From Silurus meridionalis (lineage: Eukaryota; Chordata; Actinopteri; Siluriformes; Siluridae): 64,000 nucleotides of DNA. Position 1 is the stretch's first letter; every line of letters begins with the position of its first letter. Shown here piece by piece: positions 53,663 through 64,000 of the stretch. The notes under the pieces were generated by a model. It was given only the letters and a program-made list of their open reading frames with translations, searched no databases and was not told where the DNA came from. The position numbers were made by a program, and so were the translations under genes. The stretch spans positions 16,893,608 through 16,957,607 of the forward strand of contig NC_060886.1 in assembly GCF_014805685.1 (NCBI RefSeq), in the 5' to 3' direction.

Positions 53663-55150
53663 CACTATTTCCAAAAGTATTGGGTCACCCGGTCATACGT
53701 ATGTTATGTGATTTTTGAGCATTGCTTTCCACATTTAGTCCCAATTTGCTCTTATAATGCCCTCCACTCTTCTGGGAAGATGTTCCACTAGATTTTGGAG
53801 TGTGCTTATGGATATTTGTGTTCATCAGCCACACGGGTATTACGAAAAGCAGGTACTGATGTAGGTGAGGTGAGGAAGCCTGGGGTGCAGTCAGTGTTCA
53901 CATTAATCTCAAAGTTGTTCAGTAGGGATGAGATCAGAGCTGTACAGCAGGCTACTCAAGATCTTCCTCTCCAAAGCATGTGAACCAGATCTGAAAGGAG
54001 CTCATTTTGTGCACAGGGGCATCACCATTTTACAAGTTTACAAGTTTAAGTTAATGCAAAATAGTTTTTTGTTATTACAAAAAAAATATGTTTATTATAT
54101 TTAATTAAGTGCCTCCAGCTTTGTGGTAACAGTTTGGAAAATAATTACATATAGCAGGAAAGGTTGGGTGACCCAATACTTATGGCAATATATTGTATGT
54201 GTTTGTTTTTTTTTTTTTTATAAGTAATAGCCTAAAGGCTGGACCAGGTCATTGTGTCTCATTCTCTGACGATGCAAGGCAAGGCAAATTAAAGATGCTT
54301 ATGCAGAAGACGACACTATTAAGTATTAAATGTGAGGGAAAAATGCAGCAACCTTTTTGTATTCATGTCCACCTAATGTAAAAGCCCAAGTCCTGATAGT
54401 CTTTTCTGGTGTTTGACAGAAATAAGTTATTTTCCATGCAGCGGTTTTCCTATTGGCTGTTGTCTAGTGTGGTCTAACCACACAAATTACTGACTATATG
54501 TTGTTATCCAGTTGACCAAAGTCATTCCACTGAAAATGAGATGTTTTGATCCTTTGGACCAGAAATGCTAGTTGGAATAAAATAAAATAAAATATGATTG
54601 AAAAAGATTAGTAGTTAGATTAGTAATTAGCTGGACAAAAATATCCAGCACAGATGCCATTTGGGCTACAAATAGTGTTGAATGAGGCTTTTACTGTCAG
54701 TCTAACAGATGTTGCTCTTAACAAATGATAACACATTAAATTGGGCCTAAATGTAGATTCTTGAAATCTGAAATATTGGGGTACTCAGAGAATTCGTGTT
54801 TATTTTGGATTTCAACATTTTTGTGTAACATTTTATATAGCTGAACGTCTGTAAAACTACTCTGTACTATAAATGTTTCATCAACACCAGAATATATTTT
54901 TATTTAGAAGTGTTAGCACAGATTTTTTTTCCATTTGCATTTAATTAATTAGTGCTTTCCTGTTAGTGTACATACATATGCATACAGTGTAACTCCAGCT
55001 GCTTTACCACATAGTGGAGGAAATAGGAAGAAAAACTTCACACACAAAGCTTGACTGGTAATTGATGCCTCTTCTGCAGGTGGATCTCCATATTTAGCAG
55101 CGAAGATCAATGAAGCAAAAGATCTGTTCGAGTCTGGCCATCGGAGTTAA
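45892..55150 (+). CDS. dnajc15: DnaJ homolog subfamily C member 15 (MCJ)
   Basis: Coding exons are 45892-45999, 46334-46385, 49061-49134, 50543-50619, 52001-52071 and 55080-55150. They join in frame to 150 residues, the same length as human DNAJC15. Residues 1-36 are an intermembrane-space-facing N-terminus. Residues 37-54 form a Gly/Ala-rich membrane span ([17 protein letters not shown]). A linker follows with [18 protein letters not shown], and a C-terminal J domain (about 97-150) carries the catalytic HPD at 124-126 in NHPDKGGSPY. There is no G/F or zinc-finger region, as usual for the DNAJC15/DNAJC19/Pam18 group. In mammals it stimulates mitochondrial Hsp70 at the TIM23 translocase and restrains respiratory complex I. 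Sequence and synteny favour dnajc15 over dnajc19. Intron 5 holds a MITE and two GT arrays. Candidate poly(A) signals are ATTAAA at 55428 and AATAAA at 55558. Confidence 0.97.
46620..46658. repeat. (TA)n microsatellite in dnajc15 intron 2
   Basis: About 19 TA units followed by a T run, 235 bases past exon 2. Confidence 0.92.
49889..49957. repeat. (GT)n then (GTAT)n compound microsatellite
   Basis: About 23 GT units followed by GTAT/ATGT units in dnajc15 intron 3. Confidence 0.92.
52478..52529. repeat. (GT)n microsatellite in dnajc15 intron 5
   Basis: About 26 GT units followed by a GC-rich short stretch (gcgcccgcacgcctgcctgcc). Confidence 0.93.
53589..53659. repeat. (GT)n microsatellite abutting a MITE
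   Basis: About 35 uninterrupted GT units, the longest pure array in the window, ending directly at the TA that bounds the MITE at 53663. Confidence 0.95.
53663..54195. mobile_element. Non-autonomous Tc1/mariner-type element in dnajc15 intron 5
   Basis: The left end (CACTATTTCCAAAAGTATTG then GGTCACCC) and the reverse complement of the right end (CAATATATTGCCATAAGTATT then GGGTCACCC) form inverted repeats of about 30 bases. TA lies at both borders (53661-53662 and 54196-54197). This terminus is frequent in fish genomes. The roughly 530-base interior has no transposase frame, so the copy would need transposase supplied in trans. Confidence 0.8.
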
Positions 55151-55427
55151 CCGTCTGCGCTCTTCAATGCATCGTTCACTCAGCCATTTTCTTTTCACTT
55201 CCAACCTCTGTTTGCTGTTCCTCCTAAACCACCAGAGCTCCCACTGACCAGTATCCTCTCATCTGTGCCGACATGCTCTGACCCACCCAACTCAGAGACT
55301 CTGCATTGAAGTCTACGCAGACCTGAACTTTAACCGATATCACTCAGAATCAGGCATCAGACCCGGGTCTTTAATGTTGATGGACACATGTTGTTTATAG
55401 GAAGCATTCATGTTTATTGACATCATT

Positions 55428-55563
55428 ATTAAAGCTGCACTGTAAATGTTTTACGTTTATAATCTGTCTGCTGTAAAACCATCACTTTAGTTTGTCTTTT
55501 GCAAAAGTGTGCATGCCAGATGCACTAATGCCTGTAAAATATTATTTATAAATATAGAATAAA
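55428..55563 (+). terminator. Candidate dnajc15 poly(A) signals
   Basis: ATTAAA at 55428-55433 and AATAAA at 55558-55563 lie about 280 and 410 bases after the stop codon. Either would give a short 3' UTR. Confidence 0.45.
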
Positions 55564-55569
55564 TTAATA

Positions 55570-58500
55570 GTATCTTTAAGGGGCTGTTAATTTTAACTGA
55601 GCAGCTTGTGTTGGAAAAATGTTGAACTAATTGCCCAAAGGAAGTCTTTCTAAAGTTACAGAATGAACATGTAGTGGAAACTATCCAATCATTTTCTCTG
55701 TGTGTCTATATAACCAAGTGCCTATGTGCCCAGTAAAATTGACCAATATGTAAATCAAAGACAAACAATCGTTATCGTTCTTCTGTGTTCCTCACAATTT
55801 GGCACTGATGCAGGGACTTGGTCAGCTTTTCTCTCCTGGCTCAGCCCTGCATAGATGCTCCAGCTGATATCGATTACTTGCATGTGTACAGTAAGTTGCT
55901 CAGAGGTGAGTGTTCTGCTGTTGTCCTGACTGAAGCTGTATAACACTCAGATTGCCCTGTCTGTGTCTGCTGCTTTAACCCCTCCTGTGACTGCAGCTAT
56001 TTTCAGCCTGCACACTTGCTGTGATCTCTGTATGGAGTTTCTAAACAAGCCTGCTCTCAGCATGTTCTCCTCCACCATGGTGCATTAAGTGTTGTAAAAG
56101 TCTCCGGGTTTTTCATGCCTTTACCTGTCCAGTGAACAACTTTTCCATTTTTACCAAGCTTAATAGCTTGATGTGAATATCTTAGCACATCATACCTATA
56201 ATTATCTTTTCAACTTGTAATACAGTTTTCCCACTAACGTTAGCATAGACCACATTTTTACATGGGTTCTTATTCCATGTTTACTCAGTAATTTTATAAA
56301 TCAGTTTTAATGTTTGTTAAAAGTAAGGTTCACTTTTACTACAGTAGTAACTATCAGTTTTTGTCTGATTTTTAAGCACATGACTCCTGATTGTCCACAG
56401 CTGCTGGGATTGCTATGTTCATTGTTGCTACTCGTTATTCACTCCTCACCCTTTGTAGATTAGACTCTTCACGTTCATCAGTAGAAAGGAATAATGTAAT
56501 ATTTTCTATGGTTTCATTTATCCAGACGATGCCATCATTCGAGAACGTGCACAAAGCTTTGCTAGCTTGCGTAGTGCAACCCTACACGCCACGCATAATC
56601 CGGGTTATTAAAATCCAATTGGCTTCAAAAACTCCGAGTCATGAGATGAGCAGAGCCAGACATTTAGACTGTGTGACCTATATTTTCAGCTCTGTTTGTC
56701 TTGATGAAAAGTGGATGTGCTGGAGATGTGAGAAACAGAATATTGCTGAAGAAAGTATCCAAACGTCCAAAGATTTCTTCTCCATATTACAAGTTCTAGC
56801 TTGTTCTATATTATAAATTTAGCTGCTGCTCAGAAACTGCACAAAGGTGTGAGGAAGTTAGAACAGCCTTGGAGAATATTTATATCATGTTCTCTCATAA
56901 AAAACTGCATCTGTCCTCTTGCATTGAACATCATACTTCAATTAATAGCTTTTTTAGCTGCACATCACAACAAAATGTGTTGAGCACTGAAAACATATAT
57001 ATATTCACATCCAGATTAGCAGTGTTACCAAATAATTGTATAGTGAAGTACAGCCATTGTCATTGGAAATTATATAAACTCTACTTTTAAGGTGTTTTTT
57101 TTTTTCTTGTTTCATAAACAAATCCGTAGTTAATTAACTAGCTACTGTGAGTAGGAGTGATTAGCACAATTCATGCTGCTTCTATTCCCACTCATATCCA
57201 GTGTATTTATAGATGACTTCAGGAAACCTTATCTACAAACTCAGCTCTTTGCATAAACTTCCTCAAACAGACCAACAGAATGTCTCTGACATTTATCTTT
57301 ATGCAATATGTCCTATGCTAGTGAAGGAAGATTAAAAAAAATAAAGATTTAACATGGCTTTCTGGAATAAGTGGTATTGGAATCTTTCAGTGGCAGTGAT
57401 GGGAGTTTAGTTGTTTGGTTTTTTTTCCCCAAACATTACGTTTAATCCCAATCTGGAACTTGCTACTAGTATTGCTTTACCTTTTGTAGTACAACAATAA
57501 ATTATGTCTAAGCAACTGAGTCTTTGATGGAGAATACCTTCCTACATCACATTAATATCCTATTGCTATGGAGACGGGAACACCCGCAACACACCGAGCA
57601 GGGAAAAAATAAATAAAAGGCATAGAGGTACAGTTAGAAGCAGTTAAGAAAAAAAGCTTCAAAGTGGAATAGAAAGAAATTGCACAGTGAGAGCCTTGTA
57701 AACATACTGCTGTGCCTGCTTTTTGATGCTCAGCATCATTCGTCAACCAAAGACATTCAGCGCATTAATGTCCTGCATGCAAAGGAAACTAAATGAACAG
57801 AGGAAGGGAAGCAGGAAGATGTGAATGTGCTTAATTTTCATTTTCCAGCTTTGGGGATATTTAGAAAGAAGCTAGGGTGTCACAGAGGAAAGAAATAAGA
57901 AGCTGAACAGTAAATGCTATTCTTGCAGTCTGGGTTTGGTGTCCAGCAAACACTATTTTTGTTCACTGGCATGAAGAAAAGCTTATGCAAGCAGTATTTC
58001 TGTGCACCATGCTGTCAACAAAATGCATTCATTTTTACCGTCTGTTGCAGACTCAGGAAGTCTGTAATGAGAAATCATTTGTTTACTCTGAATGAAACAT
58101 AGGTCTTTTCAAATGAATATTTGAATAACTAAGTGGCGTCTATATAGAATTTAAACCATATCTCTCCATATGTACCTTTTTATGTAGAAAACATCATCAG
58201 ACTGTAAAATTAACAATAATATTAAATATATGAACAATTTTTCTTTAACATTAAAACTCAAAATGTAAATTTGCATTTCCATACACAGCTTCAGCTCTAT
58301 CATCTGGTAAAAAGGAATCGTATTTTTAAAATTTGATGGAAGTTGACTGCTGATTTAGTCATAAGGCATCAACTGCTTCAGGGGGCCATATTAAGGCTGA
58401 ACCTGTTCACAGACCCCAAATTCATTTAGGAGTCAAAATACCACTCCTCCTTTCCAACCTTTCAGTTCTAACTAATAGCACATGCTTCCTGATCTATGCC

Positions 58501-60520
58501 TCTGAAGGGGAAAAAGCATTCCAGTGTCCCAAGGAGTAAGACTATGTAGCTGAAGCCTTCAAGATCACTTACTCAGCTTCTTTCACATGAGGTCAAATAT
58601 TACAGTCCAGTCCAAAAGCAAACATTCCTTAGAGGAATTAGTTCACATGGTACAGCACTCACTTAACATGCAAGAAGTAGCCTGCATTCTGCTGTGCAAC
58701 AGATATCATTTTACTTATTCTGATGCTACTTTCAAATGGAAGTATGCTCTTGTCATATTAGGATTCAAAGTGCAATTTAATTGTGTTGGGCAGCACTAAG
58801 TTGCATCCCTTCAACAAAAAAAATGGGCACAGCATGATCCTGACAACTATATATGACCAACCAACTTCATCTTTGGAGCTTGTTTGAGTATCATTAACAA
58901 TTAAAGCCTTGAATATCTTCTACTCTTTCGGAGTCAAATATAGATCCCCATCCCAACACACTTTTTAAAATTATACTCAGTAACCTATAATGACCAAGTG
59001 AAAACAGAATTCTAGAAATGTCTGTACATAAAAAAGCAAACAAAAATATGCCATGTCAACAACAGGCGAAATAATAGCACTTGGGTGTATCTCAACCTAA
59101 AGGAGAGAATCCTTAGTATTTGACCTGATGAAACATTTGAACATACGCAGGAGGTAATGTTCTATGTCTGTTTGATTTGGGTTTGTAATCAGGTGTCACC
59201 AAGACAGAATGTGTTTTCTCTTGGGTCCACTTCCTTTTGTTGTTTCTTCCACTATCATCTTAGAGAGTTTGTCCTTGCCACCGTTGCCTCTGGCTTGCTC
59301 ATTAGGGATCTAAATATAAATCTACATCCAGATCTCTCCAAAGCAGCTTTCTGACCATGTCTATTATTAAAATCGTTTCCCAAATCAAACTGACCCGAAT
59401 TAATTTCTAAACGTTAGAATGACTTACCTCAGAATATAATACTACAAACTACATTTATTGCTATTAATAATATTTTTTTGCCATATTATATGCTAATGGA
59501 ATTATCCTAGACATCCTGTTTGCATTGATAGAGCCATGTTCTGACAAAGTTTGTAAAGGAAAGAGCAAAAATATACTCCTAAAGCTATAGCTCTATCGTC
59601 TTCTTTCCCATTCAGACAACAGCTTGTTTTATTCCGAGTAATTAAGGAGACTCTGCTTCGCATCTTCATCATGTCTACGCAGTGTCGACTGCGAGTTAAA
59701 AATAAACACAGAAAATGTGACAGACTGCGAGACAGTGATGTGCCACAGCTTTCATCTCTGCATGTGTAATAGTGTTTAGGTTTGAATAAAAAGGGTTTTA
59801 ATAGAGTTTTTGAGAGTCGTAATTAACATGAGCTGATAACGATGGTGCATTATGACACAAGGAGAATGCACATTACATACACGGTCCACATGACAACAAA
59901 AGACCCTAGACAGTAAAATATCCTTCGTCACTCAGGGGCACAAATGTTCATGAGGAAGTATTAACTGCTGCACTGAAGTTAAACTGGAGCATTTATCAAG
60001 ACTGAAGCTCCTGAAAGAAAAATAGCACAAAATGAACAATATCAAGCTGAAACGAAAAAGTATTTTCTCTGAACACTTTTTGTAATGTTGAGGTGATCCT
60101 AAATCTGTAATGCATTTGGCAAAATCTGAAATAATTTTTCAGTGCGGTGTATAGCTTCAGACACTGGATCTGCTGGGTCCATGTGTGTCACAGTACATAT
60201 CCATATTCCACATTCTTCATTTAGAATTGTGTGATGCTGTATTCCAAGGTTTTTCTTCCTGCCATGACAGAAAGTTATGCAACAAGATCAGGCGCTGAAT
60301 AGAGCTTTTTCAGGTAAGCACATCTATCCTGATTCTGTACATTTTCTTTTGCCATCATCAATGTCTTTAAACCAGAACAGCAGGGGTGACAGCTACAGCA
60401 GCAAGGGAGATCCCTTTACTGTGTTTCGTTGAGGCAACGGCCAGTCTCATTCTGTCTGTCACCGAGACACAGTGCTCACAGTTCCAATAACCTCAGTGGC
60501 AGAAACTGGCTCTCTGTTCG
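55570..60520. other. Convergent spacer between dnajc15 and enox1
   Basis: The two genes run toward each other here. I saw no additional gene and no long element. The enox1 3' UTR must occupy the right-hand part; a minus-strand AATAAA at about 59453-59458 is one candidate end. The longest open frame (56391-56816, plus) has no recognisable domain or flanking splice signals that join it to anything. Confidence 0.5.
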
Positions 60521-63380
60521 TTATGTTGAGCTGAGGGCCTCAAAGCCACAGAACTTCCAGCGTTTTTCCAACGTTGCTCCCACACCACTAAACTCTTGCT
60601 TGAACATGTTTGGTAGCCGCACCATCAGTCGTTCTAGGTCACTGGCCGATATCTGAGAAGAGATGTTTAAACGTTTACACATAAAAATATTCTTATTTAT
60701 GTCTATTGTGAAATCTGATGTTTATAGGTACATTTCGTCTATTTTTCCAGCCGTAAGCCTGTGCCAAACAGAAACATGTCAAACTTAATGCAGTTTGATT
60801 TTGTGATTTAGTTTAGCAGTCAAAATCCACTGAATAAGGTCACATGGGCTCGGATGCTACAACAAAAACAAAATAATCTACATGGCAGGAAATAAGTACA
60901 AATTATAGAATAAATAATGTGCTCAAGAAAAAAAGGCTAGTCGGTGATCATATTCATATCAACAATGCATGATCATAGTTTAGTGCAAACCATGCACACT
61001 TCTACTCATTGAATGTGACTTATCAAGATGTTTCTGTGCATGAGGATGTGTGTACTTATCACTTATTCTCAATTATGTCAGCATAATAGAAAAGTAATCA
61101 CTGAGTTCTGTGCTCATAAGATGCAGAAAGGCACTTAAAGTAAAATCATATAAAAGACACGTTTAAAGGATGCTGTAAGTGATTTCATTTGCCGAGCACA
61201 GTGTTAGTCTTTATTCTAGGGTTTTAGCCTTGGGCACATTTCAGTGAGAAACTTAAAACCAGTCTGATGCTTTCTAACAATTCCTGAGACGAATACTGAC
61301 ACATTATATTCGTATCACTCATGCTACAATATGACATTTTCGAACCAGCATAAGGATATATTATTTTAAAAAAACTTCAAAGCACTTAGACAAAAGTGAC
61401 TGCTAAATGCTGTTAATGTAAATGTAAATTATGACTGTAGTGGAAAATCTTCTTGCCATCACAGAATTTTCTAAAAGCAAGTTTGTAATAGCCATAAAAT
61501 GTAAAAAAATATTGTTAATTATTGATTTTTAGACAGACCACTTCATGCCAAATAATTTTTTTAAATTTTGTTCTGCATCATACAACATGATCTCTATATT
61601 ATTACTTTGTTTTTTTTAAAAAGGAAGTTGTTTACCATATATAGCCATTTGGTAGCGTTTCTTTATCCAAATGAGTGTGTGCCATGCATAAGCAGAGCAA
61701 TGGCATTTCTTGGCAGCTCTTCTGCACAGATTTAGAACTTGTTCTATGCAGGCTTTGAAAAATGAGACCCCTGGTCAGTAATAGCAGAGATATAAATGAA
61801 AATAGAAAGTTTGTAAAATACAAAACAGAACACCTCTACTGCTCCATTTACATAATTTTGGAAATTTATAAAACAATATACAGAACTGTGCAAAAGTTTT
61901 AGGCAGGTATAAAAAAAATATTTAATGAAAAAATGCTTTGAAACGTGGTAATATTTATTTATATTTATTATTATTTTTTAATCAATTAACAAAATAGAAA
62001 GTAAATGAACAGAAAGAAAAATCTAAACTAAATCAATATTTGGTGTGACTGCCTTGCCTACAAAACAGCATCACTTCTTATAGGTACACTGGCACACCTT
62101 TTTCGAGGGATTTCAGCAGGTAGGTTGTTTCAAATGTTGGAGAACTAACCAAAGATCTTCTGAGGATGTAGGCTGCCTCAAATCCATCTGTCCCATGTAA
62201 TTCCAGACTGAATTGATGATGTTGTGATCAGGGCTCTGTGGGGGCCAAAACTGTCTTTTTACTTTATCAGCCCAGAGCACCCAAGCTCCTATGTGTTCCT
62301 GCATAATTGAGTCACTTAGCCTTGTATTCATGTCAGTAGTATGGCTTTTTGGACACAATCCATGAGGACTAATTCTGGGCAGACTTCTACAGACAGTAGA
62401 AGGCATCTTCCCAAGGGAAGTAAACACATGTCTTTCATTTGCTGCATTAAGTAAACTTAACCAACCACTGCATCTATGGTCCTCAACATTGTCCATTTCT
62501 TTTTCAAAATACTCCAAAATAGCTTGAACAGATCTTGAAACCCAGTCTGATTTAAATTCTTTGCCTGGGAGAGACCTTGCTGATGCAGTAGAACTACTTT
62601 AAATCTTGTTGCTGTGCTCAGTCTTGCCTTGGTGCATGACCTGTGACATGAAACTGTCTTCCACAACCTCACCTTTGTAGCAGTTTGGCTATTCGTCACC
62701 CAGTTTTGATCCTCCTACACAGCTGTTTCTGTTTCAGTTAATGTCTGTGTTTCAACCTACATATATAAAATTGATGAACACCTGCTTGATATAATTGATT
62801 AATCATTTACTCTGATCTTACAAAATCGACTTATAGTAAGACTTGTAGTAGTCTTAAGTATAAGAATTGTAAAGCCAAAGGGTAGTCACACAAATATTGA
62901 TCTGATTTAGATTTTTTTCTGTTCACACTCTGCATTTTCTGAATTGAGAAAAATAAACTATTAAAATATATAATATTGAAAGCATTCTTACTTTAAAACA
63001 TTTCTTTATAATGGCCTAAAATATAGTGTTCTTTATAGCCTGAAATTTGAGACAAGTAATTCAATGTTTGTGTAGCTAATTTCCTCCACTCTGGTTTATC
63101 TGACAAATCTGAACTGTTATAAATGTCAAAAAATGTGCATATAAAGGTTGGCATGAATACATGTTTTATAGAAAAAGAAGGTATGGTTATTTTCATAACA
63201 CATGCATAATTTATATCATCGTTGAAATGTCAAATATAAATTGTTTGCATTTACAGATGCCAATGTCTATGAAAGAAATGAAGAAATGTGTTACCTTTGC
63301 ATCAAGCCTTTGAATATAAGACCAAAGATACTCAATGTTGGCTCCAAATGGGTGGACATGAAGGAAGGTTGAAATGACTC
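60521..63380 (-). CDS. enox1: Ecto-NOX disulfide-thiol exchanger 1, last two coding exons
   Basis: Partial gene: exons 63380-63295 and 60652-60521 on the minus strand, with earlier exons beyond the right edge. The penultimate exon starts with two bases completing a codon and reads VISTFLHVHPFGANIEYLWS then YIQRLDAK. The final exon reads ISASDLERLMVRLPNMFKQE, continues FSGVGATLEKRWKFCGFEAL and ends in SST and TAA. Both match the conserved C-terminus of ENOX1/2. Those proteins are surface hydroquinone/NADH oxidases with protein disulfide-thiol interchange activity; the RRM-like and oxidase segments are outside this window. Position beside dnajc15, on the opposite strand, matches human ENOX1. 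The intron between these exons (60653-63294) holds a Tc1-like element. Confidence 0.93.
61365..61430 (+). repeat. Widespread fish repeat end (TGCTAAATG-AATGTAAATGTAAAT)
   Basis: The segment 'aaagcacttagacaaaagtgactgctaaatgctgttaatgtaaatgtaaat' matches the common fish repeat terminus seen reversed at the left end of the 43.25 kb copy. Only a short piece is present. Confidence 0.45.
61881..63034 (-). mobile_element. Degenerate Tc1-like transposon in the last enox1 intron
   Basis: The left end CAGAACTGTGCAAAAGTTTT then AGGCAGG follows a TA and is a common fish Tc1-family terminus. The right end is a decayed inverted copy (aatggcctaaaatatagtgttct) near 63011-63033, followed by TA. Between them lie minus-strand transposase remnants. 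The element is in the same orientation as enox1 and occupies about 1.15 kb of the 2.64 kb intron. The right boundary is approximate. Confidence 0.8.
62068..62699 (-). pseudogene. Tc1-like transposase remnant
   Basis: Minus-strand frames overlap near 62457-62517. The N-terminal part has ILKKKWTMLRTIDAVVG-like helix-turn-helix remains. The second frame has NVEDHRCSGW, LNAANERHVFTSL and the C-terminal motif WPPQSPDHNIINSVWNYM, then DLRQPTSSEDLWLVLQ. In family members the third catalytic residue is the Glu of SPDLNxIExxW; here that position is Asn. The middle of the catalytic domain, including the first two aspartates, is largely missing. Inactive. Confidence 0.8.
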
Positions 63381-63385
63381 CTGCA

Positions 63386-63388
<3 letters not shown>

Positions 63389-63440
<52 letters not shown>
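63389..63440. repeat. (AG)n microsatellite, (CT)n tract of an enox1 intron
   Basis: About 26 AG units on the plus strand, reading (CT)n on the enox1 strand. The array ends 8 bases from the acceptor CTTTGTGCAG of the penultimate exon, so it forms that intron's polypyrimidine tract. Confidence 0.95.
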
Positions 63441-63444
<4 letters not shown>

Positions 63445-64000
63445 CACAAGCCTCAATATTGTTATGGTCACATATGCAAGTAAGTGACAGGCTGGTAATA
63501 AAGGCAGCCTGCACAATCATAAAACTCCTCTTCAGAGCAGAACCAGCAGTCATCCCCCCTCCCCCATTTTAGTTGATTACTTTGGAGAGGTCCTCCAAAG
63601 GTAAAGCAGTGAAGCAGAGGCAGAGAGAGAATATAGTGCCTTGCCTGGAGGGTCCCAAGCCAATATTTATTTCCTTGATTTATATGGCGTAACACTGCCA
63701 ATTACAGAGGAACCTAATTCAATTCCCTTCACAAGCCATACTTTCACAGAGCCTCACTCTTGAGTGTATAAGGGAGGGGAGGGGTTGGCTGATGATGTCT
63801 TATCAGATTTTAAAATGCGAAGCCAAGGATCAACTTTTTCACCTACATGCTGACTTGCAGTCTGCTGCTCCAGCATAGATAAAAAAATGTATTTATGTAT
63901 GAAGAGAAGCAAATGTGGTAGCAATCATCTTATATAAATAGGAAGTATATTAGCAGTGCTACTTATTGAAGCAAACGAAGGCTTCCTCTCCAGAGTTAAC

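Noticed and set aside
56391..56816. 141-codon plus-strand frame downstream of dnajc15
   Set aside because: No domain recognised and no supporting promoter, splice or poly(A) context. Left as spacer.

Overview
This window is nuclear DNA from a ray-finned fish. The genes have short coding exons with GT/AG introns. The spacers are AT-rich and full of microsatellites and teleost-type mobile elements: Tc1/mariner transposons, L2-type LINEs and tRNA- or L2-tailed SINEs. A Tc1 element with nested insertions and a high-copy (TCAAG)n-tailed SINE suggest an otophysan such as a catfish, but that is inference. No bacterial operon, phage or CRISPR is present.

Four genes are supported by exon-by-exon translation. 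Three of them are complete and close in frame across every splice junction. tnfsf11 (RANKL, + strand, 4 coding exons, 255 aa) lies at 10049-16496. epsti1 (- strand, 11 coding exons, 357 aa) lies at 44528-30581. dnajc15 (MCJ, + strand, 6 coding exons, 150 aa) lies at 45892-55150. The last two coding exons of enox1 (- strand) lie at 63380-60521, and the rest of that gene is beyond the right edge. Order and orientation match the human chromosome 13q14 block TNFSF11-EPSTI1-DNAJC15-ENOX1. This supports orthology and argues that the last gene is enox1 rather than enox2.

Layout: 1-9.9 kb is a gene-poor spacer with repeat fragments. From 9.9 to 10.8 kb is a CpG-rich promoter and first exon of tnfsf11, followed by the gene and an AU-rich 3' UTR to about 17.85 kb. 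From 17.9 to 30 kb is a spacer with a MITE inside a TA array, an L2-tailed SINE and a decayed LINE. From 30.5 to 44.5 kb is epsti1; its intron 6 is almost entirely a Tc1-like transposon that holds an L2-type LINE, which in turn holds a SINE. epsti1 and dnajc15 are divergent with starts about 1.36 kb apart. dnajc15 and enox1 are convergent across about 5.4 kb of spacer, and the last enox1 intron contains another Tc1-like copy.

The genes are not one pathway. RANKL is an osteoclast and lymphoid cytokine, EPSTI1 an interferon-linked coiled-coil protein, DNAJC15 a mitochondrial inner-membrane co-chaperone and ENOX1 a surface oxidase. The points most worth a second look are the nested intron 6 transposon with its nearly perfect 66-bp-arm palindrome, a CUE/UBA-like tail on EPSTI1, an ISRE plus NRF1-like cluster in epsti1 intron 1, and a (CT)n microsatellite acting as the polypyrimidine tract of an enox1 intron. 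I saw no convincing new multi-gene system.
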